This document shows, piece by piece, positions 18,629 to 25,995 of a stretch of 46,696 nt of DNA. The number at the start of each line of letters is the position of its first letter. Within the stretch, counting starts at the first letter, position 1. Source of the DNA: Muribaculaceae bacterium (GTDB lineage Bacteria; Bacteroidota; Bacteroidia; Bacteroidales; Muribaculaceae); contig JAIDSL010000176.1 of assembly GCA_029061255.1 (NCBI GenBank), positions 1 to 46,696 of the forward strand. Direction: 5' to 3'. The position numbers and the translations under genes are program-made. The notes under the pieces are model-generated. The model saw only the letters and a program-made list of their open reading frames with translations, had not been told where the DNA came from and did no database searches.

Positions 18629-19177
18629 TTATACGTTTATAAGTTGGTTGAATGTATCTACTATGTATTTTGCTATCTGGGAATCCTGATTACCGATGCC
18701 TCCACCAACGCCTATCCCATCGACACAAACTTTACCTACCGTAACACATGCTATTCCCATGTTCTGAAGATCGTATATGTTTGCCTTTGCCACATCCTCG
18801 GAAGCGGCGGAACAACAGTCGGTAACTACGATTGTGTTATAATCGAGACTCATGGAATCCAACGCTGTTGAGCGTATGCAATTCGGATACTGCGTGCCGG
18901 TCAGGTAGACGTTTTTTGTTCCGAGACCGCGCAATATGATGTCAAGGTCTGTTGCGAAGAATGCACTGAAACGCTGTTTCGTTACTGTATAGTCGCCAGG
19001 TTGCGGTGCTATCTAGTCAGGGATGGCAGCCCCTTTGGTCCCGGCTATGCAGAAAAGATGCCCTTCCTCGAAAGAGTGACAGCGGAAAAGTTCGGCATCA
19101 ACACCTGATGGCCGATGAATACGGTAAATTACGTTTTCAGCATGAGTCAGCATGCTATCTTTTTTATTATTTCCCAT
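18629..19177 (-). pseudogene. Isochorismatase-family cysteine hydrolase, truncated and with an in-frame TAG
   Basis: The minus strand keeps the family core: VIYRIHRPSGVDAELFR, GTKGAAIPD, a stop (TAG at 19013-19015), IAPQPGDYTVTKQRFSAFF, then NVYLTGTQYPNCIRSTALD with the catalytic-type Cys in NCIRST. The reading frame is the same on both sides of the TAG. From the ATG at 19177 the usual first strand with the catalytic Asp (DxxxDF type) is missing and replaced by MGNNKKDSML, so the N-terminus also appears lost. A downstream piece could restart at a TTG at 18934, but it would lack the catalytic Asp and Lys. Most likely a dead gene. Confidence 0.78.
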
Positions 19178-19230
19178 ATTTTAAGAGACACTCGGATTTT
19201 CTATTTGGTACGTACACTTTCACTGAGGCA

Positions 19231-19818
19231 TTACTTAAAGGGGAAATAGTGACTCAGATGTTCTTTGTATCTTTCGATATCCTCAGGAATAGTAGGATTC
19301 TTCATGACATCGCTTGAGAAGAAACTTGATACCGGGGTAAGCCCTATGAAACGGAATGTCAGATGAATAGGTGTAAGCATCTGGTCTGGAGTAATGCCGT
19401 TGAAGAATGTCTCGCTGAGATTACAGAAAGCCTCAATCGGGGCGTTCTGTGTGACGGACAGCATATACTTCCCTGTAAGCAGGCCACCCGTACCATATCC
19501 TTCCTTGGGACGGTCTTGATGACGACCATCTGAATGAGCGTGTTTTCCCTGTCCGGCAATAAGAACCGTATCGAAATACTTCTTGCATGACCAGCTCACG
19601 TTAAACCATTCTAGAGGGAACTGGAGTATCACCAGATCGGCTTCCGCTATTTTGTCAACCTCAGCCTCGATGTCATATTCCTCGCATACCTTGGTTACAT
19701 TTACCTCGCAACCATTGCTCTCGAAGTATTCGCGGGCAATATCTACGAATGTTGCATTAAGGCGTCCCGGAGCCCAGGAATAAGGCTCTACGCCGTTGAT
19801 TATGAATATTTTCTTCAT
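19231..19818 (-). CDS. MdaB-like NAD(P)H oxidoreductase, flavodoxin fold
   Basis: A 195-residue cytoplasmic protein of the NQO1/MdaB group, predicted to reduce quinones with NAD(P)H through bound FAD. Seen: the start MKKIFIINGVEPY with the SPGRLNATF-like loop (SWAPGRLNATF), ILQFPLEWFNVSWSCKKYFDTVL for the flavin/dimer region, YGTGGLLTGKYMLSVTQNAP, and HLTFRFIGLTPVSSF near the end. It lies 41 bp after the 561-residue secreted protein gene and 53 bp before the broken hydrolase. A link to pectin use is not evident; oxidative or electrophile defence is an inference. Confidence 0.85.
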   Translation of the reverse strand: MKKIFIINGVEPYSWAPGRLNATFVDIAREYFESNGCEVNVTKVCEEYDIEAEVDKIAEADLVILQFPLEWFNVSWSCKKYFDTVLIAGQGKHAHSDGRHQDRPKEGYGTGGLLTGKYMLSVTQNAPIEAFCNLSETFFNGITPDQMLTPIHLTFRFIGLTPVSSFFSSDVMKNPTIPEDIERYKEHLSHYFPFK

Positions 19819-19859
19819 TTCTTTAGTTAAGCTTGTGAAACTTATGTCAACAAAAATGT

Positions 19860-21545
19860 TTAATGGATTATCTTGGATGTTGTTACTTGACCGTTGGAAT
19901 AAGTAGTTCGTTTTATCAGCATTCCCTTAGTTCTATCTGAAGTCTTTTTTCCGGTAAGATCAAAATATTCAACATTGAGAATCACACTGTCATTAATACT
20001 CACAACGTCGGTAGCCTCGAGATCAAGGGTGACGATGGGCCCTTCTGTTTCGATATCATTAAAATAATACACCATTTGAACGCCAAGGCTCTTGATATCA
20101 GTATTATAGAGGCCGATCTCACGAGTTAGGACGTTACGAGCGAAAAATTCATTATCATTTGTAAAGTAGAATGGAACCTCCGTCATATATTCGGGCATAT
20201 TGGTATATATATCGGGATCGAAATCGATTTGGTCTCCGTTCACAAACAGACGGTAATAAAGATTTTCGGTATCAAGCAGAGTTCCTTCCTGGCTTACCAT
20301 TGAAAGCCTGAATCCAAAGATACTGTAACCATAATAATCTACCCAAAGGTCATTGTAACCTAAGTCTGTAGCACCGCGTGGCGTTCCGCTCTTAGAGGGT
20401 TGATAATTCAATCGTGGATCCTGAATGATTGTTATATATCTAATTTCATCAGTTGATGTATTGAAGATCATGAGCATATCCTTATCATCAGCACGCAGGG
20501 TCTTGTTTTCTCTGTCAAGTGTCATCCTATAGACAGCATTATCTTCAGCAAGAGAGAGGACTGGCACGCCGGAAGCGTTAGGCTTCTCATATCCATATTG
20601 AACAGTGACGAAATATGAATCATTCGCAATACCCACATATTGATTGTTTGAGAACACAGCTTTATCACCTTCAAGCGAACCCTTGATCCAGCTGTCGGGC
20701 ATCATAGGAGACAGTCCTCCGATATAGATGTTGTCATCTGCATATGCCACTTTAAGGAAATAACCATAATCTCCTGCTACATAAGACCATTGCTCTACAA
20801 CCGCATCATTTGGAATCATGACAGGCACGCGGTCAGAGGGACGAAAAATCTGATAATAGTCTACATATCCGACCCACATACCGTCAGAAAGATAGGTATA
20901 GCCTATGCCGGTTTCTTCCGATGGCACATCAAGGGAAATGACACCATCTTCACTGACGGAATAGGTTATGGACTTCAACTCTGAATCAAGTTCATATCCG
21001 GTAGTTCCGTCTTGCGGATTATCAAAATAATGGATTCCCGTAAATAGAACAGCCTCTCCGTCTTCAATGTCTTGAATCACCTGAGGTAGCTCTACGATGA
21101 TCTTATTGTCTTTGAGATGTCCTTTTACATAGGAGTCGGCCCATTCATATCCATTCATTATATTGTGGAAATATACATCTCCGTTATCGCCGAATACGAT
21201 TTCCGCCGGATAATCCGTATTTTCATAGTAGGTAGGAAACATACCCCATGATAAAGTGATTCCTGCGCTCTCTTTGGCATAGTGCCTTACTTCACCATTT
21301 ACTTCGGTTATCGGTGAAGAACTCATTTGTTCGACTGACTTCACGTTACGAATGTCAGCCATGCGTATGGATGACTCAAAGGCAATATTAAGATTGTCTT
21401 TGAGAGCAGCATTCTTATCTGAACATTCTATGGCATTTTCAGCTTTCAGTTTACCGTCAGGCGTTAAAATCTGAGCGTTCATCAACGTACAAACACTACT
21501 CATCATGATAGTCATTGTCAAAACAATAAGATGTCGTCTTTTCAT
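19860..21545 (-). CDS. Secreted protein of unknown function with sorting-like tail
   Basis: Not recognised as a known enzyme. The 561-residue product has a signal peptide (residues 1-25, ending LMNAQ). It contains repeated beta-rich stretches with Tyr/Asp/Gly turns, such as ITLSWGMFPTYYENTDYP, VYFHNIMNGYEWADSYVKG and IYIGGLSPMMPDSWIKG. The latter two look like two copies of one motif, suggesting a duplicated beta domain. The end (VEYFDLTGKK ... GMLIKRTTYSNGQ ... KIIH) resembles type IX secretion tails. It has its own promoter core at 21574-21581 and heads the run into the redox genes. Such proteins are common in Bacteroidales gut genomes; the function is open. Confidence 0.6.
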   Translation of the reverse strand: MKRRHLIVLTMTIMMSSVCTLMNAQILTPDGKLKAENAIECSDKNAALKDNLNIAFESSIRMADIRNVKSVEQMSSSPITEVNGEVRHYAKESAGITLSWGMFPTYYENTDYPAEIVFGDNGDVYFHNIMNGYEWADSYVKGHLKDNKIIVELPQVIQDIEDGEAVLFTGIHYFDNPQDGTTGYELDSELKSITYSVSEDGVISLDVPSEETGIGYTYLSDGMWVGYVDYYQIFRPSDRVPVMIPNDAVVEQWSYVAGDYGYFLKVAYADDNIYIGGLSPMMPDSWIKGSLEGDKAVFSNNQYVGIANDSYFVTVQYGYEKPNASGVPVLSLAEDNAVYRMTLDRENKTLRADDKDMLMIFNTSTDEIRYITIIQDPRLNYQPSKSGTPRGATDLGYNDLWVDYYGYSIFGFRLSMVSQEGTLLDTENLYYRLFVNGDQIDFDPDIYTNMPEYMTEVPFYFTNDNEFFARNVLTREIGLYNTDIKSLGVQMVYYFNDIETEGPIVTLDLEATDVVSINDSVILNVEYFDLTGKKTSDRTKGMLIKRTTYSNGQVTTSKIIH

Positions 21546-21573
21546 AAATTTTAAATAAAGTTAAACCTCGATG

Positions 21574-21581
21574 CAAAGTTA
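21574..21581 (-). promoter_or_regulatory. Promoter core for the 561-residue secreted protein gene
   Basis: On the minus strand this reads TAACTTTG, a perfect TAnnTTTG core 29 bases upstream of the start codon. No good -33 box is visible. Confidence 0.55.
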
Positions 21582-21683
21582 TTAAAAATTTTATGTAGAC
21601 GACATAAGTAATTGTAAATAAATGTCTGTATTTAGGAAATACAGACACATTTTACATAAAACATGACATATAAAGATTGCCTT

Positions 21684-23273
21684 TCAGGAAAAAAACTTTA
21701 GTTTTTTTCCTGCCAGACGCTGATATTCCGAAGGACTAAGGCCTGTATGGCGTTTGAATACCTCGGCAAAATGCGTACGTGACTTAAAACCTACTCCCTC
21801 GGCTATACCGGCTATTGACAGAGTGCCGAATTTGTCAAAATCGGTCAATCGACGACACGCCTCGTCAATCCGGATTTCCGCAAGCCATGAGTTGAAGTTT
21901 TTTTCAAAACATTCATTTATTGCTTTTGAAACTTTTCTGGGATGCTCATTTAAAAGAGAGGCAAGACGACTTACTGAGAAATCGCTGTTAAAAGGTTCAG
22001 TTGAGTTGGCAGTAAATTCCATTATCCTTTCAGAAAGCTCCTGTAATGTTTTTTTCTCTTCATTTAAACTATCTGGTGCCTGCCCTGGTATCTTTTCTAT
22101 TACATGCTGTTTACTTTCGACAATTGTCTGATTCTTTAAGAAAAGATTCTCCTGAGAAAGTTTCAATCTTTTATATGCACTCCATAGCCAAAATAAGAGT
22201 AAAGTGATAACCACGCACCATGCCGCACTTATCCAAAGCACAGCTCTTTTAGTACGGTTTTCTGCTTCAAGACGTTCGATATCGTTGAGGAACATGTTTC
22301 TTTCAAAAGAACTCTTGCCCGATACCATATCTGACATCCTATTGTTTATGATACCGGCATCATATGCATTATCGAGATACAGAAGTCTATAACGATCAGA
22401 ATTTATGGTGTCTCCAATATCCTCATAAAGCTTGCTTATCCAATGATAGATGTCTATCTTACCTTCTTTATCAAGAAGTGGAATGGCTTCTAACGCGCAA
22501 TCTATGGCTTTATCATGCTCTCCCATTATTTTGTAAGCGTTAGATTTCATAATGATTGGAGTTATTATATATCGTTCAGGAGTAAAAGGTGTATCAATAT
22601 GTTTGCCCGCATCATTGAAATTCTTCAGCGCGTCTTCGTACTTTCCTTCCTTCAGTAATATCAATCCCTCCGTAAGTTCAGTTGCAAACTTTGTCAGGGG
22701 GATACCGGGCTGCTCAATAATTGAAAAGCCTTTTATATCCGATATTGCCTCATCAAGTGATTTTTCAACGACGAGCTGTGGTAAAAGTCCAACATAGGCT
22801 GTAATGTAACATAATATATCTTTTTCATCAAGAGAAAGACGCATTGAATGTCGAAAGTGCTTGATAGCCTCTTGGCTTTGATCTGTTCCTACATAAAGAT
22901 TGGCTAGGTTAAGAGTAATGAGAGCCAGCATGGCTGAGTCTCCAGATTCTTTAGCAATCTGTTCGGCATTCATCAGATAAAAGCATCCTCTGCTGAAATC
23001 CCTATAGGAAAATAAAGACGTATATCCCGCACAGTTTAATGCCCTTATATAATGGCGCACTTTTTCTTTCTTCGGGGCCGCCTCAAAGCTTTTCATGGCC
23101 AACGAATAATATATCATCGCAGAATCAGGATCATTACATAATAAACCCATATCAACATACTCTTCCGTAGAATATGACAGCAGAGAATGATATGGATCCT
23201 CATTCGGTCTGTTGGCCACTAATGAGAAATCAATCATACTTATTATGAGCGCAATAAATAATATATATTTCAT
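21684..23273 (-). CDS. Membrane-anchored TPR-AraC regulator, SusR-like architecture
   Basis: A one-component regulator of 529 residues. It has a signal anchor or cleavable signal at 1-20, TPR-like helical repeats about 30-320 (DSAMIYYSLAMKSFEAA, GDSAMLALITLNLANLYVG, GKYEDALKNFNDA), a transmembrane helix near 344-367, a coiled linker, and an AraC-type DNA-binding domain near 430-522. The latter shows FSVSRLASLLNEHPRKVSKAI, LSIAGIAEGVGFKSRTHFAEVFKRHTG and LSPSEYQR. The sensor part would lie in the periplasm, as in SusR-type PUL regulators. It is transcribed away from the GH29 gene and sits between the two PUL arms, so it is the likely activator. The inducing sugar is unknown. Confidence 0.9.
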   Translation of the reverse strand: MKYILFIALIISMIDFSLVANRPNEDPYHSLLSYSTEEYVDMGLLCNDPDSAMIYYSLAMKSFEAAPKKEKVRHYIRALNCAGYTSLFSYRDFSRGCFYLMNAEQIAKESGDSAMLALITLNLANLYVGTDQSQEAIKHFRHSMRLSLDEKDILCYITAYVGLLPQLVVEKSLDEAISDIKGFSIIEQPGIPLTKFATELTEGLILLKEGKYEDALKNFNDAGKHIDTPFTPERYIITPIIMKSNAYKIMGEHDKAIDCALEAIPLLDKEGKIDIYHWISKLYEDIGDTINSDRYRLLYLDNAYDAGIINNRMSDMVSGKSSFERNMFLNDIERLEAENRTKRAVLWISAAWCVVITLLLFWLWSAYKRLKLSQENLFLKNQTIVESKQHVIEKIPGQAPDSLNEEKKTLQELSERIMEFTANSTEPFNSDFSVSRLASLLNEHPRKVSKAINECFEKNFNSWLAEIRIDEACRRLTDFDKFGTLSIAGIAEGVGFKSRTHFAEVFKRHTGLSPSEYQRLAGKKLKFFS

Positions 23274-23409
23274 TTGGTGTCGACTATTATTTCTTATAAT
23301 GATAACAATGAAATCCGCTTATTTAATCATGCCCACTGAGTATTCTTGTAGATATTCCATTATTTAACGGTTAGATAAATGAAATTATGCCATTCCTTTT
23401 GATATCGAA

Positions 23410-23440
23410 ATCGATTTTGTACTCTTTTTTTATCGATTTT
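23410..23440 (+). promoter_or_regulatory. Candidate operator: direct repeat for the AraC-type regulator
   Basis: ATCGATTTT occurs at 23410-23418 and again at 23432-23440, so equivalent bases are 22 bp apart, two helical turns. The second copy abuts the -33 position of the promoter core at 23468-23475. AraC-family activators typically bind such spaced direct repeats next to the promoter. The repeat lies in the 274-bp gap between the regulator and the GH29 gene. Binding is inferred. Confidence 0.5.
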
Positions 23441-23467
23441 ATGAATATGGAAAACCAACGAAACCGA

Positions 23468-23475
23468 TAATTTTG
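23468..23475 (+). promoter_or_regulatory. Promoter core for the plus-strand PUL arm
   Basis: TAATTTTG is a perfect TAnnTTTG core 73 bp upstream of the GH29-SGNH start. The -33 position has a T-rich TTTA rather than TTTG, as expected for a promoter that needs an activator. Confidence 0.6.
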
Positions 23476-23547
23476 CATATAAAGAGAAAAAGCAAGATCA
23501 ATTCCTTGTGATAAAAACCTAAATAAACCTATCATCATTCTTCTTTT

Positions 23548-25719
23548 ATGAGAAAGATAAAAATATTTTATCCTATGGCGGTTGCTTCCTTTATGATTAT
23601 GACAGCGTTTCATGACCTGTCAGCTCAGGCTCCGCGCAAGACCATCGAGGTTACCACAGAGCAGCTTGAATCATGTCCGACCGGAAAATATGACGCTACA
23701 TGGGAATCCCTGGAGTCAAACTATAGCGTGCCGGAATGGTTCAAGGATGCAAAGTTTGGCATCTTTATTCATTGGGGACCATATACAGTTCCTGCAGCAG
23801 GCAGTGAATGGTATCCCAAGCATATGTATAACGGACTCAGTAAAGCCCATCACGAGAAATGGGGTCCGCAAAATGAATTCGGCTACAAGGATTTCATCCC
23901 TCTTTTCAAAGCTGAAAAATTCAATGCCGATGAATGGGCAGAACTGTTTAAGGCAAGCGGAGCTCAGTACGTGATACCGACTGCGGAACATCATGACGGT
24001 TTCGCAATGTATGACAGCGATCTTACTGAATGGACATCTGTAAAGTATGGACCAAAACGCGACGTAATAGCTGAGCTTTCCAAGGCTGTTCGCGATAAAG
24101 GAATGAGATTTGGCATCAGCAACCATCGTGTTGAAAATTGGGATTTCATGTATCCGAGTCTCGATCCGGATTCCACCGACCTCTTCGACCCTAAATATGC
24201 ATCATTATATGGTCCTCCTCAAAAACCGACTGAAAACTCCGGTATGGGTCCATCTGAAGAACATCCCGGTCCTCATCCGCAAAATGATGCGTTCATGAAC
24301 GAATGGCAGTATCGCGTGATGGAAATTATAGATAAATACCAGCCTGACCTTATATATTTTGACAATGGCATCAATTATAGGACAATGGATCCTTGGAAGT
24401 TGAAGATAGCCCGATATTATTACAACAGTGCTGATAAATGGGGTAAAGAGGTGTCAATCCAGTCGAAAAGCGATGCATATAAGGCAGGTTCTATCAGAGA
24501 TTTTGAAAGGGAGTCAAGGGCACCAAAGGAAAAGACTTCATATTATTGGCAGGTAGATGACCCTATCGGACACAAGTTCGGATATGTGGAGGGACTAAAG
24601 TTGCAAAATGCCGACGGAATAATTAGAAGCCTCATTAATAATATTTCCCGCAACGGAAACCTTTGCCTGAATGTTTCTCCTAAATCAGACGGGACTATTC
24701 CCGACGACCAGAAAAAGGAATTGTATGCTGTCGGCAAATGGCTGTCAAAATATGGTGAAGCTGTCTACGGCACAAGAGCATTCGGAGAAAACAAGGACGG
24801 TGACGTAAGATACACATCAAAAGGACGTAGAAATCTCTATGCTTTCCTGCTTAAATGGGATGGAAAGTCTGCAGAACTTCCGGGAATTAAAGCTTCAGAC
24901 ATTGAAGAGATAACAATGATAGGAGGCGGAAAACTAAAATGGAATGATAAAGACGGCAAAGTTTTTGTAGAAACAGTCACTCCTGCTGACGACGGACCTG
25001 CTACCGTAATCAAAATCAAACTTAAATCAGACTTGACAGCTCTTTTCATCGGTGATTCCATCACTGATGGAGGCTGGGGAAGAAGCGCCGGTAAGGCGCT
25101 TCCTTCATCTAAACGCAATAAGACTGACCAGAATCATAATTTGGGGCACAGCTATGTGATGCTTTCTGCCGCAAAGATGATGGCTGAAGATCCAAAACTG
25201 AAATGCAACTGGCTCAACCGTGGTATCTCAGGCAATACGATATACAATCTCAAGAAGCGATGGAAAGAAGATGTGATTGATGAAGATCCGGATGTTCTTA
25301 CTGTGATGGTTGGAATCAACGATGTGTATAAGTACTATAGGGATGGAGGAACTGAAGACTTTGATGTAAATGGTTGGACTTCAGCCTTTAGGGATATTCT
25401 TAATCAGGCTAAGAATGCTAATCCATCTGTGAAGATAATATTGATGTCACCATTCGTAGCAGAAGGGAGATCAGTGGACAGTAATATTTATCCTCAAGTG
25501 AAAAAATCAATTGATCAGTGTGCCGATAGAGTGAAGAAACTTGCCAAGGAATTCGGTGCTGAGTATATTGATACCAACAATCTGTTTAATTCTTTAACTT
25601 CCGGTAATCCTAATTCAACAAGATGGCTTTGGGACGGAATACATCCGACGCCTGCCGGGCATCAACTGATTGCAAACCTTTGGACAGAAAGAGCCAAAAA
25701 GAAAAAATTGATATTCTAA
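23548..25719 (+). CDS. GH29 alpha-L-fucosidase fused to a C-terminal SGNH/GDSL esterase
   Basis: Secreted bifunctional enzyme of 723 residues. The signal peptide ends near 27 (HDLSAQ). The GH29 domain (about 55-485) shows KFGIFIHWGPYTVPA, AEHHDGFAMY, GPKRDVIAEL and the likely nucleophile Asp272 in LIYFDNG, plus LLINxxP-like NLCLNVSPKSDGTI. A complete SGNH hydrolase follows (about 496-723): block I GDSITDG with Ser504, block II Gly562 in RGISGNT, block III Asn591 in VGIND, and block V Asp696/His699 in WDGIHPTPAG. Both halves keep their key residues. It would remove terminal fucose and probably acetyl groups from pectin side chains; the ester target is inferred from the PL11/GH28 context. Confidence 0.9.
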   Translation: MRKIKIFYPMAVASFMIMTAFHDLSAQAPRKTIEVTTEQLESCPTGKYDATWESLESNYSVPEWFKDAKFGIFIHWGPYTVPAAGSEWYPKHMYNGLSKAHHEKWGPQNEFGYKDFIPLFKAEKFNADEWAELFKASGAQYVIPTAEHHDGFAMYDSDLTEWTSVKYGPKRDVIAELSKAVRDKGMRFGISNHRVENWDFMYPSLDPDSTDLFDPKYASLYGPPQKPTENSGMGPSEEHPGPHPQNDAFMNEWQYRVMEIIDKYQPDLIYFDNGINYRTMDPWKLKIARYYYNSADKWGKEVSIQSKSDAYKAGSIRDFERESRAPKEKTSYYWQVDDPIGHKFGYVEGLKLQNADGIIRSLINNISRNGNLCLNVSPKSDGTIPDDQKKELYAVGKWLSKYGEAVYGTRAFGENKDGDVRYTSKGRRNLYAFLLKWDGKSAELPGIKASDIEEITMIGGGKLKWNDKDGKVFVETVTPADDGPATVIKIKLKSDLTALFIGDSITDGGWGRSAGKALPSSKRNKTDQNHNLGHSYVMLSAAKMMAEDPKLKCNWLNRGISGNTIYNLKKRWKEDVIDEDPDVLTVMVGINDVYKYYRDGGTEDFDVNGWTSAFRDILNQAKNANPSVKIILMSPFVAEGRSVDSNIYPQVKKSIDQCADRVKKLAKEFGAEYIDTNNLFNSLTSGNPNSTRWLWDGIHPTPAGHQLIANLWTERAKKKKLIF

Positions 25720-25744
25720 GCCATACAAAAATTTTAATAATCTA

Positions 25745-25796
25745 ATGAAGTTGTTTCGACTTATTTACGAATGAAGTTGTTTAAACTTATTTACGA
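25745..25796 (+). repeat. 26-bp tandem duplication at the left end of the inverted-end element
   Basis: Two adjacent 26-bp units (25745-25770 and 25771-25796) begin ATGAAGTTGTTT and differ at two positions (CG versus AA at unit positions 13-14). The first unit contains the left inverted end of the element. Confidence 0.85.
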
Positions 25797-25977
25797 ATTA
25801 AAAAAATAACAATGAAGAGTTAAATCAAAGATTCTTTTTATTAATTTTCCGCCATCTTTTCGGCATCTTTTGTCTCTTTCATCAGTCATGATGCCCGCAT
25901 CATTCCTTCTTCAAGAGACAAAACCTGCTCGAAAACCTGACGAAATCTTAATAAAAAAATAAGTCAAAACAACTTCA
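25746..25977. mobile_element. 232-bp element with 21-bp inverted ends (structured repeat copy 2)
   Basis: The left end (25746-25766) and right end (25957-25977) are inverted repeats of TGAAGTTGTTT(C/T)GACTTATTT with one mismatch in 21. The inside has no transposase. It holds the conserved block ATCAGTCATGATGCCCGCAT and a hairpin at 25872-25919 whose 7-bp outer stem is GTCTCTT/AAGAGAC. The size and ends fit a non-autonomous miniature element, but no clear target-site duplication was found. It fills nearly all of the gap between the GH29 and GH28 genes, leaving the GH28 without a recognisable promoter. Confidence 0.55.
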
Positions 25978-25995
25978 ATGGATGAATGTTACATT

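Noticed and set aside
18629..18934. Short independent gene starting at a TTG for the C-terminal part of the isochorismatase-like hydrolase
   Set aside because: The upstream sequence continues the same family in the same frame through the TAG, and the short form would lack two of three catalytic residues.
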